In this document: in pieces, positions 24,415-33,310 of the stretch
How the letters are laid out: the number at the start of each line of letters is the position of its first letter
Numbering within the stretch: the first letter of the stretch is position 1
NCBI RefSeq assembly: GCF_029626145.1
Contig: NZ_JARUBJ010000002.1
Span: 1,456,501 to 1,520,500 of the forward strand
Length of the DNA stretch: 64,000 nucleotides
Source: Micromonospora sp. WMMD961
GTDB taxonomy: Bacteria; Actinomycetota; Actinomycetes; Mycobacteriales; Micromonosporaceae
Direction: 5' to 3'
Notes under the pieces: model-generated
Seen by the model: the letters and a program-made list of their open reading frames with translations, nothing else
Databases searched by the model: none
What the model was told of the DNA's origin: nothing
Translations under genes and position numbers: made by a program

Positions 24415-25374
24415 TCACCCGGTCGTGTCGAAGAGCACCGGCCAGGGCCGCGCCGCCGGTGCCGACGTCGCGGCCGGCGTGGCGGGCTCGGCGTCGGCCA
24501 ACACCTCGGCGGCGAGCTGCCCGAACATCGAGGCCGCCGGGTGCGCCGACCGGTCCGGCCAGGCCGCCGAGGTGCGTTTCGCCAGTGGCGCGTCGACGAT
24601 CGGCCGCCAGGCGATCCGGGGCTCGCGACGGGCGACCGCCGCCGGTTCCACGGCCACCCCACCCCCGGCCAGCACCAACCCGAAGAGGAACTCCGGGTTA
24701 CGGGCCGGGCGCACCCGGGCCGGTCGCCAACCGTGCTGTCGGCACACCGCCAGCAGGTGGTCGTGCCAGCCGGGCGCGGTGGCCCGGGGGACGGCCACCA
24801 GATCCAGACCGGCCAGCGCCGCGAGCGCCACCTCCCGACCGCGGGCCAGCGGCGAGGTGCGCGGCAGCAACACCCCCAGGGGTACGTCCACCGAGGCGCC
24901 GAAGCGCAGCCCGTCCGCCGCCACCGGGTGATGCACCAGCCCCACGTCCAGGGTCCGCTCGGCGAGCATGCGTACCTGCTCGGCAGTGGCCAGCTCGTGC
25001 AGCTCCACGTCCAGGCCCGGCGCCCGGGTGGTGAGCCCGTCCAGCAGCGCCCGCAGCGTCACCGCGGGCGTCTCCGGCGGCACCCCGGCCCGGAGGACGC
25101 CCAGCTCACCGGCGCGGACCTGGCCCATCAGGTTGCGCAGCCGACCCTCACCGGCGAGCAACTCCTCCGCCTCACCGAGCAGCAGCTCACCGGCGGTGGT
25201 GAGGCGTACCTGGCGGCGGGACCGGTCGAACAACTCGACCGTCAACTCCCGTTCCAGCCGCTGGATCGACTGGCTCAGCGGCGGCTGGGCCATCCCGAGC
25301 AGGTCGGCGGCCCGCCCGAAGTGCAACTCGTGTGCGACGACCACGAAGTGCCGCAGGTGCCGGAGCAGATCCAC
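24415..25374 (-). CDS. LysR-family transcriptional regulator
   Basis: 319 residues from GTG at 25374. The winged HTH is at about 1-60 (LRHLRHFVVVAHELHFGRAADLLGMAQPPLSQSIQRLERELTVELFDR, in sequence order), followed by the substrate-binding domain (GVLRAGVPPETPAVTLRALLDGLTTRAPGLDVELHEL and DVGLVHHPVA). The start is set by TAGGGT seven bases upstream and the family's VDLLRHLRHF opening. It is divergent from a beta-lactamase-like gene, as in AmpR-AmpC pairs, and probably controls it and itself. Confidence 0.9.
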   Translation of the reverse strand: MDLLRHLRHFVVVAHELHFGRAADLLGMAQPPLSQSIQRLERELTVELFDRSRRQVRLTTAGELLLGEAEELLAGEGRLRNLMGQVRAGELGVLRAGVPPETPAVTLRALLDGLTTRAPGLDVELHELATAEQVRMLAERTLDVGLVHHPVAADGLRFGASVDVPLGVLLPRTSPLARGREVALAALAGLDLVAVPRATAPGWHDHLLAVCRQHGWRPARVRPARNPEFLFGLVLAGGGVAVEPAAVARREPRIAWRPIVDAPLAKRTSAAWPDRSAHPAASMFGQLAAEVLADAEPATPAATSAPAARPWPVLFDTTG

Positions 25375-25381
25375 GGCCGCG

Positions 25382-25420
25382 ACCCTACGCCAGCGCTGGT
25401 GCCGGGCCGCTGGATAGCGT
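25382..25420. promoter_or_regulatory. Face-to-face leaderless promoters with a central palindrome
   Basis: TAGGGT on the minus strand (25387-25382), seven bases before the LysR GTG, and TAGCGT on the plus strand (25415-25420), six bases before the beta-lactamase GTG. Between them lies the perfect palindrome CCAGCGCTGG (25390-25399), a candidate LysR site. Confidence 0.6.
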
Positions 25421-25426
25421 GCTGCC

Positions 25427-26356
25427 GTGGACGTGGACGAACGCATCGAGGGCATCTTCGCCACCGCCGGGGTGACCGCCAGCCTGCACGCCGTCGACCT
25501 GGACGCCGTGGACCTGCACGCCGCCGACCTGGACGCGGCCGGCCGGGCGGGCGCTGCCCGGGAGGTCGGGGTGCGGGCCGACGAGCAGGTGGTGATCGCC
25601 TCGATCTTCAAGGTCCTGCTGGTGCTGGAGTTCGCCCGGCAGGTCGAGGCCGGCCAACTCGACCCGACCGAACGGGTAGTGGTCACCGCCGCCGACCGGC
25701 TCGGCGGGTGGGGACTGGCCGGCTGCACCGACGACGCCGAGGTGTCGCTGCGCGACCTCGCGTACTTCGCCATGTCGGTCAGCGACAACACGGCCGCCGA
25801 CCTGCTGCTGCGCCGGGTCGGTGCGGATCTGCTCCCGATGCTCGCCGCCGAGCTGGGGCTGACCCGTACCCGCGTCCGGGGCGGCCCGCGCGAGCTGGTC
25901 GAGCTGATGCTCGCCGACGTGGGTGCCCGGACCGAGGCGGACTTCGCCCGGATCTTCCCCACGTTGCCGCCGGATCGGATCCGGGCGATGCGGGTCTTCG
26001 ACCCCGAGCAGACCACCTCCAGCACCCCCCGGGAGATCACCCGGCTGCTCACCCTGATCTGGCGGGACGCGGCCGGGCCGGCGGCCGCCTGCGCGATGGT
26101 CCGCACCTGGATGGCCCGGCAGATCTTCTGGACCCGGCTGGCCGCCGGGTTCCCGCCCGGTGTCCGGGTCGCCGGTAAGACCGGCACCCTGCCCGGCCTG
26201 CACCTGGAGGCCGGGGTCGCGGAGTACCCCGACGGCGGCCGGTACGCGATAGCCGTCTTCGCCCGTGCCGACCAGTTGGCGTCGCGGCGGATCGACGTGG
26301 ACCTGGCGATGGGAGAGGCCGCCCGGACCGCCGTGGAGGCGCTGCGCCGCGACTGA
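25427..26356 (+). CDS. Class A beta-lactamase-like serine hydrolase (no signal peptide)
   Basis: 309 residues. Motifs in order: SIFK at 59-62 (SxxK), SDN at 119-121 and KTG in VAGKTGTLPG near residue 250. The ring of motifs and RGGPRELVELMLADVG in the omega-loop region fit the penicillin-binding/class A fold. Unlike exported beta-lactamases, it has no signal peptide: the N-terminus is acidic with repeated VDL(D/H)A units. It may act in the cytoplasm on another ester or amide. It diverges from a LysR gene, the genetic layout of inducible beta-lactamases. Confidence 0.85.
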   Translation: MDVDERIEGIFATAGVTASLHAVDLDAVDLHAADLDAAGRAGAAREVGVRADEQVVIASIFKVLLVLEFARQVEAGQLDPTERVVVTAADRLGGWGLAGCTDDAEVSLRDLAYFAMSVSDNTAADLLLRRVGADLLPMLAAELGLTRTRVRGGPRELVELMLADVGARTEADFARIFPTLPPDRIRAMRVFDPEQTTSSTPREITRLLTLIWRDAAGPAAACAMVRTWMARQIFWTRLAAGFPPGVRVAGKTGTLPGLHLEAGVAEYPDGGRYAIAVFARADQLASRRIDVDLAMGEAARTAVEALRRD

Positions 26357-26398
26357 TTTCGTGCCCGTCGGGCGCTGGCGCACGACCACTGGGCAGGC

Positions 26399-26420
26399 CC
26401 GATATGCGGCGGCGTATCGG
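26399..26420. promoter_or_regulatory. Inverted repeat upstream of metallohydrolase gene
   Basis: CCGATATGC-GGCG-GCGTATCGG: 9-bp arms with one mismatch between the beta-lactamase stop and the metallohydrolase start on the same strand. It could be an operator or a weak terminator. Confidence 0.3.
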
Positions 26421-26508
26421 AGCTGATCGCCCTCGATCTTGGACCGGGGCCGGGTCGCGCTGGTTGGCTCGTGCCGACCAATCGCCCGACCACGGGGAGT
26501 ACACCCGC

Positions 26509-27486
26509 ATGCCCAGCCTCGACCGTCGACGCTTCCTGCGCGACACCGCCGCCACCACCGCACTGGTCACCGCCGGAGGGCTCGCCGCCGGCCCGATCAC
26601 CCCGACCCAGGCCGCGCCGCCCGCCACCACACCCGCCCCGACAACTCGCCGCAAGGGCGCGGTCAGCTTCCGCTGGTGGGGTACGGCCGGCTGGCGCGTC
26701 GACATCTCCGATCGCACGGTCCTCGTCGACCCGTTCCTCAGCCGGATCGACACCGGGCTGTTCAGAGGCGCGTTCAACCCGGCCAAGGCGTTGACAGTGC
26801 GCGCCGACGTGATCGACCCGCGCGTCGACCGGGCCATGACGGTGCTGGTCACGCACACCCACTGGGACCACTTCATGGACGTGCCGTACATCGCGAAGCG
26901 CACCGGCGCGCGGGTCTTCGGCACGCTGACCGCGTACCACCTGGGATTGGCGTACGGGCTGCCGTCGACGCAGCTCAGCGCCGTGAAGGGGGGCGAGGTG
27001 CTGGACTTCGGCGACCACTCCGTCGAGGTGGTCGGCTCGCTGCACAGCCGCAACGCGTCGTACTCGGTGGCCTTTCCCGGGGTGCGGGTGAGCCAGCCCG
27101 CGCAGCCGACGACCATCGCGGACCTGCCGGAGGGCGACACACTCGGCTACCTGCTGCGGGTCGACGGCGGCCCGTCGGTCTACTTCACCGGGGCCAGCGA
27201 CGTCGCCGAACGGAACCTCACCGGCCTCGCGCCCGACGTGGCGATGGTGGCCATGCAGAGCGCCACCACGACCGGCGACTACCTGCCCCGCCTGCTGGCC
27301 GGGCTGGACTACCCGAAGGTCGTGGTGCCGGTGCACTACGACAACTTCGAGACGGAGTTGAAGAACCCACCGCCGGTAGCCGAGACCGACCGCACCCGGT
27401 TGAACGAGATGATCGCGGCGATCCGCCGGATCTCGCCGCGCAGCCGGGTGCTGGTGCCCGAGTACGAGACCGCATACCACTTCTAA
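26509..27486 (+). CDS. Tat-exported metallo-beta-lactamase-fold hydrolase
   Basis: 325 residues. The N-terminus MPSLDRRRFLRDTAATTALV has a twin-arginine motif (RRRFLR) and a signal peptide ending near QAAPP. The MBL-fold metal motif is THTHWDHFMD at about 120-130, with VEVVGSLHS, YFTGASDVAE (Asp bridging) and VVVPVHYDNFE as further ligands, as in the UlaG/L-ascorbate lactonase-like group. It should bind two metal ions outside the membrane. GGGGAG precedes the ATG at 26509. The substrate is unknown. Confidence 0.85.
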   Translation: MPSLDRRRFLRDTAATTALVTAGGLAAGPITPTQAAPPATTPAPTTRRKGAVSFRWWGTAGWRVDISDRTVLVDPFLSRIDTGLFRGAFNPAKALTVRADVIDPRVDRAMTVLVTHTHWDHFMDVPYIAKRTGARVFGTLTAYHLGLAYGLPSTQLSAVKGGEVLDFGDHSVEVVGSLHSRNASYSVAFPGVRVSQPAQPTTIADLPEGDTLGYLLRVDGGPSVYFTGASDVAERNLTGLAPDVAMVAMQSATTTGDYLPRLLAGLDYPKVVVPVHYDNFETELKNPPPVAETDRTRLNEMIAAIRRISPRSRVLVPEYETAYHF

Positions 27487-27492
27487 GCAGCG

Positions 27493-27526
27493 CCGGTGGG
27501 GGTCGCGGGGACGCCACCCCCACCGG
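27493..27526. terminator. Hairpin terminator between convergent genes
   Basis: Perfect 11-bp arms CCGGTGGGGGT (27493-27503) and its complement (27516-27526) with a 12-nt loop, between the metallohydrolase (+) and DUF1697 (-). Confidence 0.7.
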
Positions 27527-27528
27527 GG

Positions 27529-28071
27529 TCAACCGGCGGACAGCTCGGCCAGGGCCCGCACCGACTTCCAGTTGCGGGTGGTCGCCAGGACGCCGAGTTT
27601 CTTCTCCAGGTACGCGTTGGTGAACTTCGACCGGCCGTAGCCGCCGTCGACGTAGTGCAGGTAGACCTCCCGGCCGGTCACCGTGAACGACACGTTCTCC
27701 CCACCGGGCACGGTCAGCGCATCCGCAGCGGACTTCGCCGGCGCGGTCGCCAGGAAGGCCACCAGCAACCGCGTCGGGTCGTCCTCCCGGTCGGCGTACG
27801 GGTTGCCGCCGGCCACCGCCGCCAACTCCCGGCCACTGCGCACCAGCACCGGCACTGTCAACGCCAGCTCGTCGGTGAGCGCCCGCCCGATCCCGGCGGC
27901 CAGCTTCTCCGCGTCGCGCACGGCGCTGTCGAAGGCCACGTTGCCGCTCTGCAGGTACGTCTTCACGTCCTCGTGCCCGAGCTCGGTGACGATCCTGCGC
28001 AGGTCGGCCATCGCCAGCCGGGTGGCGCCGCCGACGTTGACCCCGCGCAACAGTGCGACGTACCGGGTCAT
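27529..28071 (-). CDS. DUF1697 protein
   Basis: 180 residues. Family features: YVALLRGVNVGGATRLAMADLRRIVTELGHEDVKTYLQSGNVAFDS at the N-terminus, PVLVRSGRELAAVAGGNPY in the middle and YLHYVDGGYGRSKFTNAYLEKKLGVLATTRNWKSVRAL at the C-terminus. It is a widespread cytosolic protein of unknown function. The ATG at 28071 has GAGGAG six bases upstream. It is 29 bp downstream of the response regulator on the same strand and may be the third gene of that operon. Confidence 0.9.
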   Translation of the reverse strand: MTRYVALLRGVNVGGATRLAMADLRRIVTELGHEDVKTYLQSGNVAFDSAVRDAEKLAAGIGRALTDELALTVPVLVRSGRELAAVAGGNPYADREDDPTRLLVAFLATAPAKSAADALTVPGGENVSFTVTGREVYLHYVDGGYGRSKFTNAYLEKKLGVLATTRNWKSVRALAELSAG

Positions 28072-28100
28072 TGCTCCTCCTCGGGTGGCGGCCAACCGGC

Positions 28101-28769
28101 TCAGCGTAGGCCGCCCGGCCCCACCAGGCCCGTCTCGTAGGCGACGATGACCAGTTGCGCGCGGTCCCGGACTCCCAGCTTGGTCAGCAGCCGACCGACG
28201 TGGGTCTTGACAGTGGCCTGGCTGAGACTGAGGTGCGTGGCCAACTCCGCGTTGGACAGACCCCGGGCGATCAACGCGAGCACCTCGCGTTCCCGTTCGG
28301 TCACCCCGTCCAGGTGACGGGGCAGCGGCCGGGTCGGCTCCGGTCGCCGGGCGAACTCGTCGATCAGCCGGCGGGTCACCGTCGGCGCGAGCAGCCCCTC
28401 ACCGGCGGCGACCACCCGGATGCCGGTCAGCAGGTCCGCTGGTGGGGTGTCCTTGAGCAGGAACCCGCTGGCTCCGGCGCGCAGCGCACCGTAGACGTAC
28501 TCGTCCAGGTCGAACGTGGTCAGGATGATGACCCGGGTGCCGGCCGTCGCCGGGGCGGCGCAGATCCGTCGGGTCGCCTCGATGCCGTCCATCTCCGGCA
28601 TCCGTACGTCCATCAGCACCACGTCCGGCCGGTGCTGGCCGGTCATCGCGACGGCTTGCACACCGGTGCCCGCCTCGCCGACAGTGGTGCAGTCCGGGGC
28701 GAGATCGACCAGCAACCGGAAGCTGCCGCGCAGCAGCGCCTGGTCGTCGGCGATCAGCACGCGGATCAC
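28101..28769 (-). CDS. NarL/LuxR-type response regulator
   Basis: 222 residues. The receiver domain (1-120) has acidic D9-D10, phospho-acceptor D54 in VVLMDVRMPEMDG, T82-T83 and K104 in FLLKDTPP. The LuxR HTH at about 155-215 reads VTEREREVLALIARGLSNAELATHLSLSQATVKTHVGRLLTKLGVRDRAQ. It is paired with the kinase gene upstream (GTGA, 4-nt overlap) and very likely controls the divergent FtsX-type ABC transporter. Confidence 0.95.
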   Translation of the reverse strand: MIRVLIADDQALLRGSFRLLVDLAPDCTTVGEAGTGVQAVAMTGQHRPDVVLMDVRMPEMDGIEATRRICAAPATAGTRVIILTTFDLDEYVYGALRAGASGFLLKDTPPADLLTGIRVVAAGEGLLAPTVTRRLIDEFARRPEPTRPLPRHLDGVTEREREVLALIARGLSNAELATHLSLSQATVKTHVGRLLTKLGVRDRAQLVIVAYETGLVGPGGLR

Positions 28770-29923
28770 GCGGCCACCCGGTAGGGCAGGCTCGCCGTCA
28801 CCGCGAAACCGCCGTCCGAGCGTGGCCCGGCGCGGAACTCCCCACCGTGCAACGCCACCCGTTCCCGCATACCGATCAACCCGTGCCCCTGCCCACCGGT
28901 CCCGACCGGACGCCGGCCGTCGTCGGTCACCTCCACCCGTACCTCGCCGGGCGTGACGGTCACCGTAGCCCGGCAGGCGGCCGGGGCCGCGTGCTTGACC
29001 ACGTTGGTCACCGCCTCCTGCACGATCCGGTACGCCGCCAGGCCCACCGACTCCGGGACCACGATGCCCGGTGCCTCCCGCCGGACGTCGAGGCGTACGT
29101 CGACACCGCCGATCGCCGCCTGCCGCGCCAGCGCGGGCAACTCGTCCAACCCGGGTGTCGGCGCGTACGAGGTGCCCTCCCGCAGGACGCCCAGCACCCG
29201 ACGGACGTCGGCCAGGGCGTCGCGGCCGGTCTGCTCGATCACCCGCAGGGCGGCGCCCGCCTCGCGGGGGTCCGCCTCGGCGACGTGATTGGCGACGGCC
29301 GCCTTCACCACGATGAGGCTCAGCGTGTGGGCGACCACGTCGTGCAGCTCGCGCGCCACCCGCAGTCGTTCCTCCGCGGTGGCCTGCCGGACCAGGTGGT
29401 CACTCTGCCGCGCGGCGAGGGCCCGTCGTTCCCGGACCAGCCACCCGATCACCCAGGCAGGCGCGATCATGACGACGGCGTAGACGACCGCACCGGTGCG
29501 CGACCAGAGATCGCCCGCCGTCAGCACCAGGGCGACGCTCACCAGCGCGAGACAACACACTGCGCAGAGCATCGACCGGCGGGTGGTCGTCGACACCGCG
29601 ACCGTGTAGAAGGACAGGCCGATGGCGAGCGCCGGCGCGGCGGCGGCGAAGTTCGGGACCACCCCGGTGATCAGGGCGACGGTGGCGACTGAGCTGATCA
29701 CGGCGGCCACCGTCATCGGCCACCGGCGGCGTACCGCCAGCGGCAGCCCGAGGGCCATCCCGACGAGCACGGACACCCAGAGCGGTTCGCGTACGCCCCC
29801 GTGCAGCGGTGACTCCAGTGCCGCGTACGGGCAGAGCAGCCCACCGACCGCCACCGCCAGCATGGCATCCACGATGTACAGATCCACTGGCCGCAGCCGT
29901 CGGGTCAGTAGGAGAGCGGTCAC
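28766..29923 (-). CDS. DesK/NarX-type sensor histidine kinase
   Basis: 385 residues from GTG at 29923. There are five or so membrane segments in the first 150 residues. HisKA_3 follows with RVARELHDVVAHTLSLIVVKAAVANHVA (His phospho-acceptor) and an HATPase domain with AAYRIVQEAVTNVVKHA (N box) and GHGLIGMRERVALHGGEF (G box). The start is fixed by TACGGT seven bases upstream; the much longer open frame to 32773 is antisense to the transporter. It senses an envelope signal, probably a peptide or antibiotic. Confidence 0.9.
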   Translation of the reverse strand: MTALLLTRRLRPVDLYIVDAMLAVAVGGLLCPYAALESPLHGGVREPLWVSVLVGMALGLPLAVRRRWPMTVAAVISSVATVALITGVVPNFAAAAPALAIGLSFYTVAVSTTTRRSMLCAVCCLALVSVALVLTAGDLWSRTGAVVYAVVMIAPAWVIGWLVRERRALAARQSDHLVRQATAEERLRVARELHDVVAHTLSLIVVKAAVANHVAEADPREAGAALRVIEQTGRDALADVRRVLGVLREGTSYAPTPGLDELPALARQAAIGGVDVRLDVRREAPGIVVPESVGLAAYRIVQEAVTNVVKHAAPAACRATVTVTPGEVRVEVTDDGRRPVGTGGQGHGLIGMRERVALHGGEFRAGPRSDGGFAVTASLPYRVAA

Positions 29924-29930
29924 CTGTCCG

Positions 29931-29936
29931 ACCGTA
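29931..29936 (-). promoter_or_regulatory. -10 box of leaderless histidine kinase gene
   Basis: TACGGT on the minus strand, seven bases before the GTG at 29923; no clear ribosome site. Confidence 0.55.
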
Positions 29937-30092
29937 ACGGCCGGCTGGCCGGGCCGCGTCCACCCACGGGCGGTCATCCCGGAGGACGACGTGCCGGCAG
30001 CTCCGGGCCTTCGACTCCACCCGGGGGAGGGGCGGAAACTGTCCGCGCCGGCACGACGCGCGGCACCTGCCCCAGTCGGCACTGTGGTGGTC

Positions 30093-30878
30093 ATGACCAC
30101 ACACACGGTGACCCTGACGGGGCTGCGCGCGGTGTACGGCACCGGAACCCGGCGGGTGACGGCGCTGGACGGCGTGACGACGAGCTTCGCGAGTGGGACG
30201 TTCACGGCGGTGATGGGCCCCTCCGGCTCGGGAAAGTCCACCCTGCTGCACTGCGCGGCGGGGTTGGACAGCCCGACCGAGGGGACCGTCACGATCGACG
30301 GCGTCCGCCTCGACGAACTCGGCGAGGACGACGTGACCCGGCTGCGGCGGGACCGGATCGGGTTCGTGTTCCAGGCGTTCAACCTGGTGTCCACGCTGAG
30401 CGCCGCGCAGAACGTCGAGTTGCCGTTGCGGCTGGCCGGTCGCCGCCCACCGGCCCGGGACGTCACCGCCGCCCTCGACGCGGTGGGACTGGCCGACCGG
30501 GCCGGGCACCGGCCGAGCGAGTTGTCCGGCGGTGAGCAGCAGCGCGTCGCAGTGGCGCGAGCGTTGATCACCCGCCCGGCGGTGGTCTTCGCCGACGAGC
30601 CGACCGGGGCGCTGGACAGCGGGGCGTCCCGGCAGGTGCTCCGGCTGCTGCGCGCGCTCGTCGACGACCACGGCCAGACCGTGGTGATGGTGACCCACGA
30701 ACCCAGCGCCGCCGCGTACGCCGATCGGGTCCTCCTGCTCGCCGACGGCCGCGTCGTCGACGAGTTGGCCGGCGAGATCTCCGCGGCGGTCGTCGCCGCG
30801 CGGATCGCCGAGCGGGAGGCGGACGCGGCGGGCTCGTCGCGGCACTCCGTCGAGACGGCCGGGGAGCGGTCATGCTGA
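30093..30878 (+). CDS. MacB/LolD-type ABC transporter ATPase
   Basis: 261 residues. Walker A GPSGSGKST, Q-loop VFQAFNLVSTLSAAQNVELPLRLAG, signature LSGGEQQRVAVARALI, Walker B VVFADEPTGALDS and H-loop MVTHEPSAAAYADRV. This is the form that pairs with FtsX-type permeases. The ATG at 30093 (MTTHTVTLTGLRAVYG) is one of several possible starts in a GTGGTGGTCATG run. Overlaps the permease gene by 7 nt. Likely exports or senses an antimicrobial compound under the divergent two-component system. Confidence 0.9.
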   Translation: MTTHTVTLTGLRAVYGTGTRRVTALDGVTTSFASGTFTAVMGPSGSGKSTLLHCAAGLDSPTEGTVTIDGVRLDELGEDDVTRLRRDRIGFVFQAFNLVSTLSAAQNVELPLRLAGRRPPARDVTAALDAVGLADRAGHRPSELSGGEQQRVAVARALITRPAVVFADEPTGALDSGASRQVLRLLRALVDDHGQTVVMVTHEPSAAAYADRVLLLADGRVVDELAGEISAAVVAARIAEREADAAGSSRHSVETAGERSC

Positions 30879-33301
30879 GCGTCCGGCGGTCGACCAGCGC
30901 ATTCGTGGCCGTCGCCATCGGGGTCGCGCTGGTCGCGACCGCCACCCTGCTGCTCGCCTCCGGACGCCCGCAGGTGCCGGACCGGCTGGCACGGGCCGCG
31001 GTGGTGGTGCAGAGCCCCGAAGCGGGCGCCTCGGCCGACCAGTTCGTCCCGACCCGGCCGTGGTCCGCCACCACGGCGGCGGGACTCGTCGGCAGGCTGG
31101 CCGGTCTGCCGGGCGTCGTGGCGGCGGTACCGGACCGGACCTTCTACGCCCAACCGCTCGTCGACGGCAGACCCTCCGCCGCCGACAGCCGGCGGGAGGA
31201 CGCCCAGCAGGGACACGGCTGGTCCAGCGCACAGCTCGGTGGATTGCGCCTCACCGCCGGCGAGCCGCCGCGCAGGACCGGCGAGGTGGTGGTCGACCGC
31301 GCGCTCGGACTGCGCACCGGCGCGCCGGTCACAGTGCTGACGGCGGCGGGGCCGGAGGCGTACACCGTCACCGGTCTGGTCGACGGGCCCGGCGTCCATG
31401 TCGCGGACGAGGTCGCCGCCACGCTCGCCCCCGGCGTCCGGGCCATCGGGCTGGTCCTCGCGGCGGACGCCGACCCGGAGCGGGTCGCCGCGACGGCTCG
31501 CGGTGTCGTCGGCGGCGACGGTCGGGTGCTGACCGGCGAGGAGCGCGGCGCGTTGGAGCCGCGCAACGACGCCCGGACCCGGTGGATCGGCATGCAGGTG
31601 CTCACCGCCACGGCAGCCCTCGCCGGCTTCGTCACGGTGTTCGTGGTCTCCTCGACCTTCGCGTTCACCATCACGCAGCGCCGCCGCGAGCTGGGCCTGC
31701 TGCGCGCCGTCGGCGCCACCGGACGTCAGGTCCGCCGCATGGTGTACGCCGAGGCGCTCGTCGTCGGCGTCAGCGCCGGGCTGGTCGGTCTGCTGGTCGG
31801 CGTGGTGCTCGCCCCGGGGCTGGGTCGACTGCTTGTCGACGTCGGCTACGAACCGGCGACCTTCCGGGTCCGCTACGCCCTCTGGCCGGTCGCGGTCTCG
31901 CTCGCGGCCGGGCCGGTGATCGCGTTGTTGGCGGTCTGGTCGGCGTCGCGCCGGGCGGCGCGGGTCCGCCCGTTGGAGGCGCTCCGCGAGGCCGCTGTCG
32001 AGCAGCGACCGATCGGGCGGGCCCGAGTCGCCACCGGGGCGCTGCTCGTCGCGGCGGGAATCGCCCTGAGCGTCGGCACGGCGACCGCCGACGAGGCCCG
32101 CGTGGCGGCGTCGTACGCCCTGTACGCGGTGATGGCCCTGGTGGCCGGTGCCACAGTGCTCTCTCCGGTGGTGGTCGGGCCGGTGGTGCGGCTGCTGCGG
32201 TTGCCGGTGCGACAGCCCGGTGGGGCGATCGGGATGCTGGTCCGGGCCGGGGCGTTGACCGCCACCCGGCGGACCGCCTCGATCGCCGCGCCGGTGCTGC
32301 TCACTGTCGCCTTCGCGGTGCTGGTGTCCGGGATGGTGCGGACCACCACCGCCGCGTACGCGGCGGGTCGGGCGGACAACGTGAACGCCGGCTGGATCGT
32401 CGTACCGGACCGGGCGCCCGGTCTGTCGGACGCGGCGGTCGCCGCGACCGGCGGGACCGCCCTCCTGCCGACCACCGTGTTCCGCACCGATCCCGCGACG
32501 CAGACGGTGAACCGGCCGCTGACCGCGCTCGGTGTCGACCCGACGGGTTTCGCTGCCGCGAACCGGGCGCTCACCGTCGTCGCCGGCTCCCTGCAGGACC
32601 TGCGTGGCGACGACACGGTGGTGGTCACCGCCTCGGCGAACCTGCCGCCGTCCGCGCCGTACGAGCTGGTCTTCGCCGACGGGACGGCGGTGTCGCTGCG
32701 CGTCGTCGCTGTCGTCACCGACAGTTCGCTCCCCGGCGACCTGCTCGTGCCCCGGGCCGTGGTGCGGGCGCACGACCCGTCCGCGTTGACCTCCACGGTG
32801 TACGTCCGGGACCGGATCGATCCGCCGGTCGGCGCGCGGATCGTCGACGTCGCCACCTGGGCGGCCGAGGCGGACGCCGCCGAGGACCGTCTCGTCTGGC
32901 TGTTCACGCTGCTGCTGATCGGTGTGTCGGCCGGCTACGGGGCCATCGCGGTGGCCAACACGCTGCTGCTGTCAGCCGCCGGCCGGGTCGCGGACCTGCG
33001 GCTGATCCGGTTGGCCGGGGCGACCCGACGGCAGGTCGTCTGGTTGGTCACCGCCGAGTCCGCCCTGGTGGTGCTGATCGGCGCGCTGCTCGGTGGCGCG
33101 GTCGCGTTCGTCGGTCTGCTCAGCATCCGCGCCGGCCTGGCCGAACAGGTCGGCGCGTCGGTCGACCTGGTGGTGCCCTGGTCGGTGGTCGCCGGTGTGG
33201 TGGGGCTGTGCCTGCTGCTAGCCGTGCTGGCGAGCGTGTTGCCGACGTGGCGGTCGCTGCGGCACCGCCCCGCGCGGGCCCCGGTCGGCGTCGTCGGATG
33301 A
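30872..33301 (+). CDS. FtsX-like ABC transporter permease
   Basis: 809 residues with two FtsX repeats. The N-terminal helix TSAFVAVAIGVALVATATLLLAS is followed by a large extracellular loop. The first FtsX core at about 240-355 contains VVSSTFAFTITQRRRELGLLRAVGATGRQVRRMV. Further helices lie at 380-500, a second outer loop at about 500-680, and the second core at 680-805 (AVANTLLLSAAGRVADLRLIRLAGATRRQVVWLV). This ten-helix layout is that of actinobacterial FtsX/MacB-type antimicrobial transporters. It acts with the ATPase encoded just upstream. Confidence 0.9.
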   Translation: MLSVRRSTSAFVAVAIGVALVATATLLLASGRPQVPDRLARAAVVVQSPEAGASADQFVPTRPWSATTAAGLVGRLAGLPGVVAAVPDRTFYAQPLVDGRPSAADSRREDAQQGHGWSSAQLGGLRLTAGEPPRRTGEVVVDRALGLRTGAPVTVLTAAGPEAYTVTGLVDGPGVHVADEVAATLAPGVRAIGLVLAADADPERVAATARGVVGGDGRVLTGEERGALEPRNDARTRWIGMQVLTATAALAGFVTVFVVSSTFAFTITQRRRELGLLRAVGATGRQVRRMVYAEALVVGVSAGLVGLLVGVVLAPGLGRLLVDVGYEPATFRVRYALWPVAVSLAAGPVIALLAVWSASRRAARVRPLEALREAAVEQRPIGRARVATGALLVAAGIALSVGTATADEARVAASYALYAVMALVAGATVLSPVVVGPVVRLLRLPVRQPGGAIGMLVRAGALTATRRTASIAAPVLLTVAFAVLVSGMVRTTTAAYAAGRADNVNAGWIVVPDRAPGLSDAAVAATGGTALLPTTVFRTDPATQTVNRPLTALGVDPTGFAAANRALTVVAGSLQDLRGDDTVVVTASANLPPSAPYELVFADGTAVSLRVVAVVTDSSLPGDLLVPRAVVRAHDPSALTSTVYVRDRIDPPVGARIVDVATWAAEADAAEDRLVWLFTLLLIGVSAGYGAIAVANTLLLSAAGRVADLRLIRLAGATRRQVVWLVTAESALVVLIGALLGGAVAFVGLLSIRAGLAEQVGASVDLVVPWSVVAGVVGLCLLLAVLASVLPTWRSLRHRPARAPVGVVG

Positions 33302-33310
33302 CCCGTCCGC

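Noticed and set aside
25375..27480. Open frame extending the LysR gene by about 700 codons upstream
   Set aside because: The extension is antisense to the beta-lactamase-like and metallohydrolase genes and shows low-complexity sequence. The LysR domain starts at the GTG at 25374.
29924..32773. Open frame extending the histidine kinase by about 950 codons
   Set aside because: It is antisense to the ABC ATPase and permease genes and has no domain; the kinase starts at 29923.
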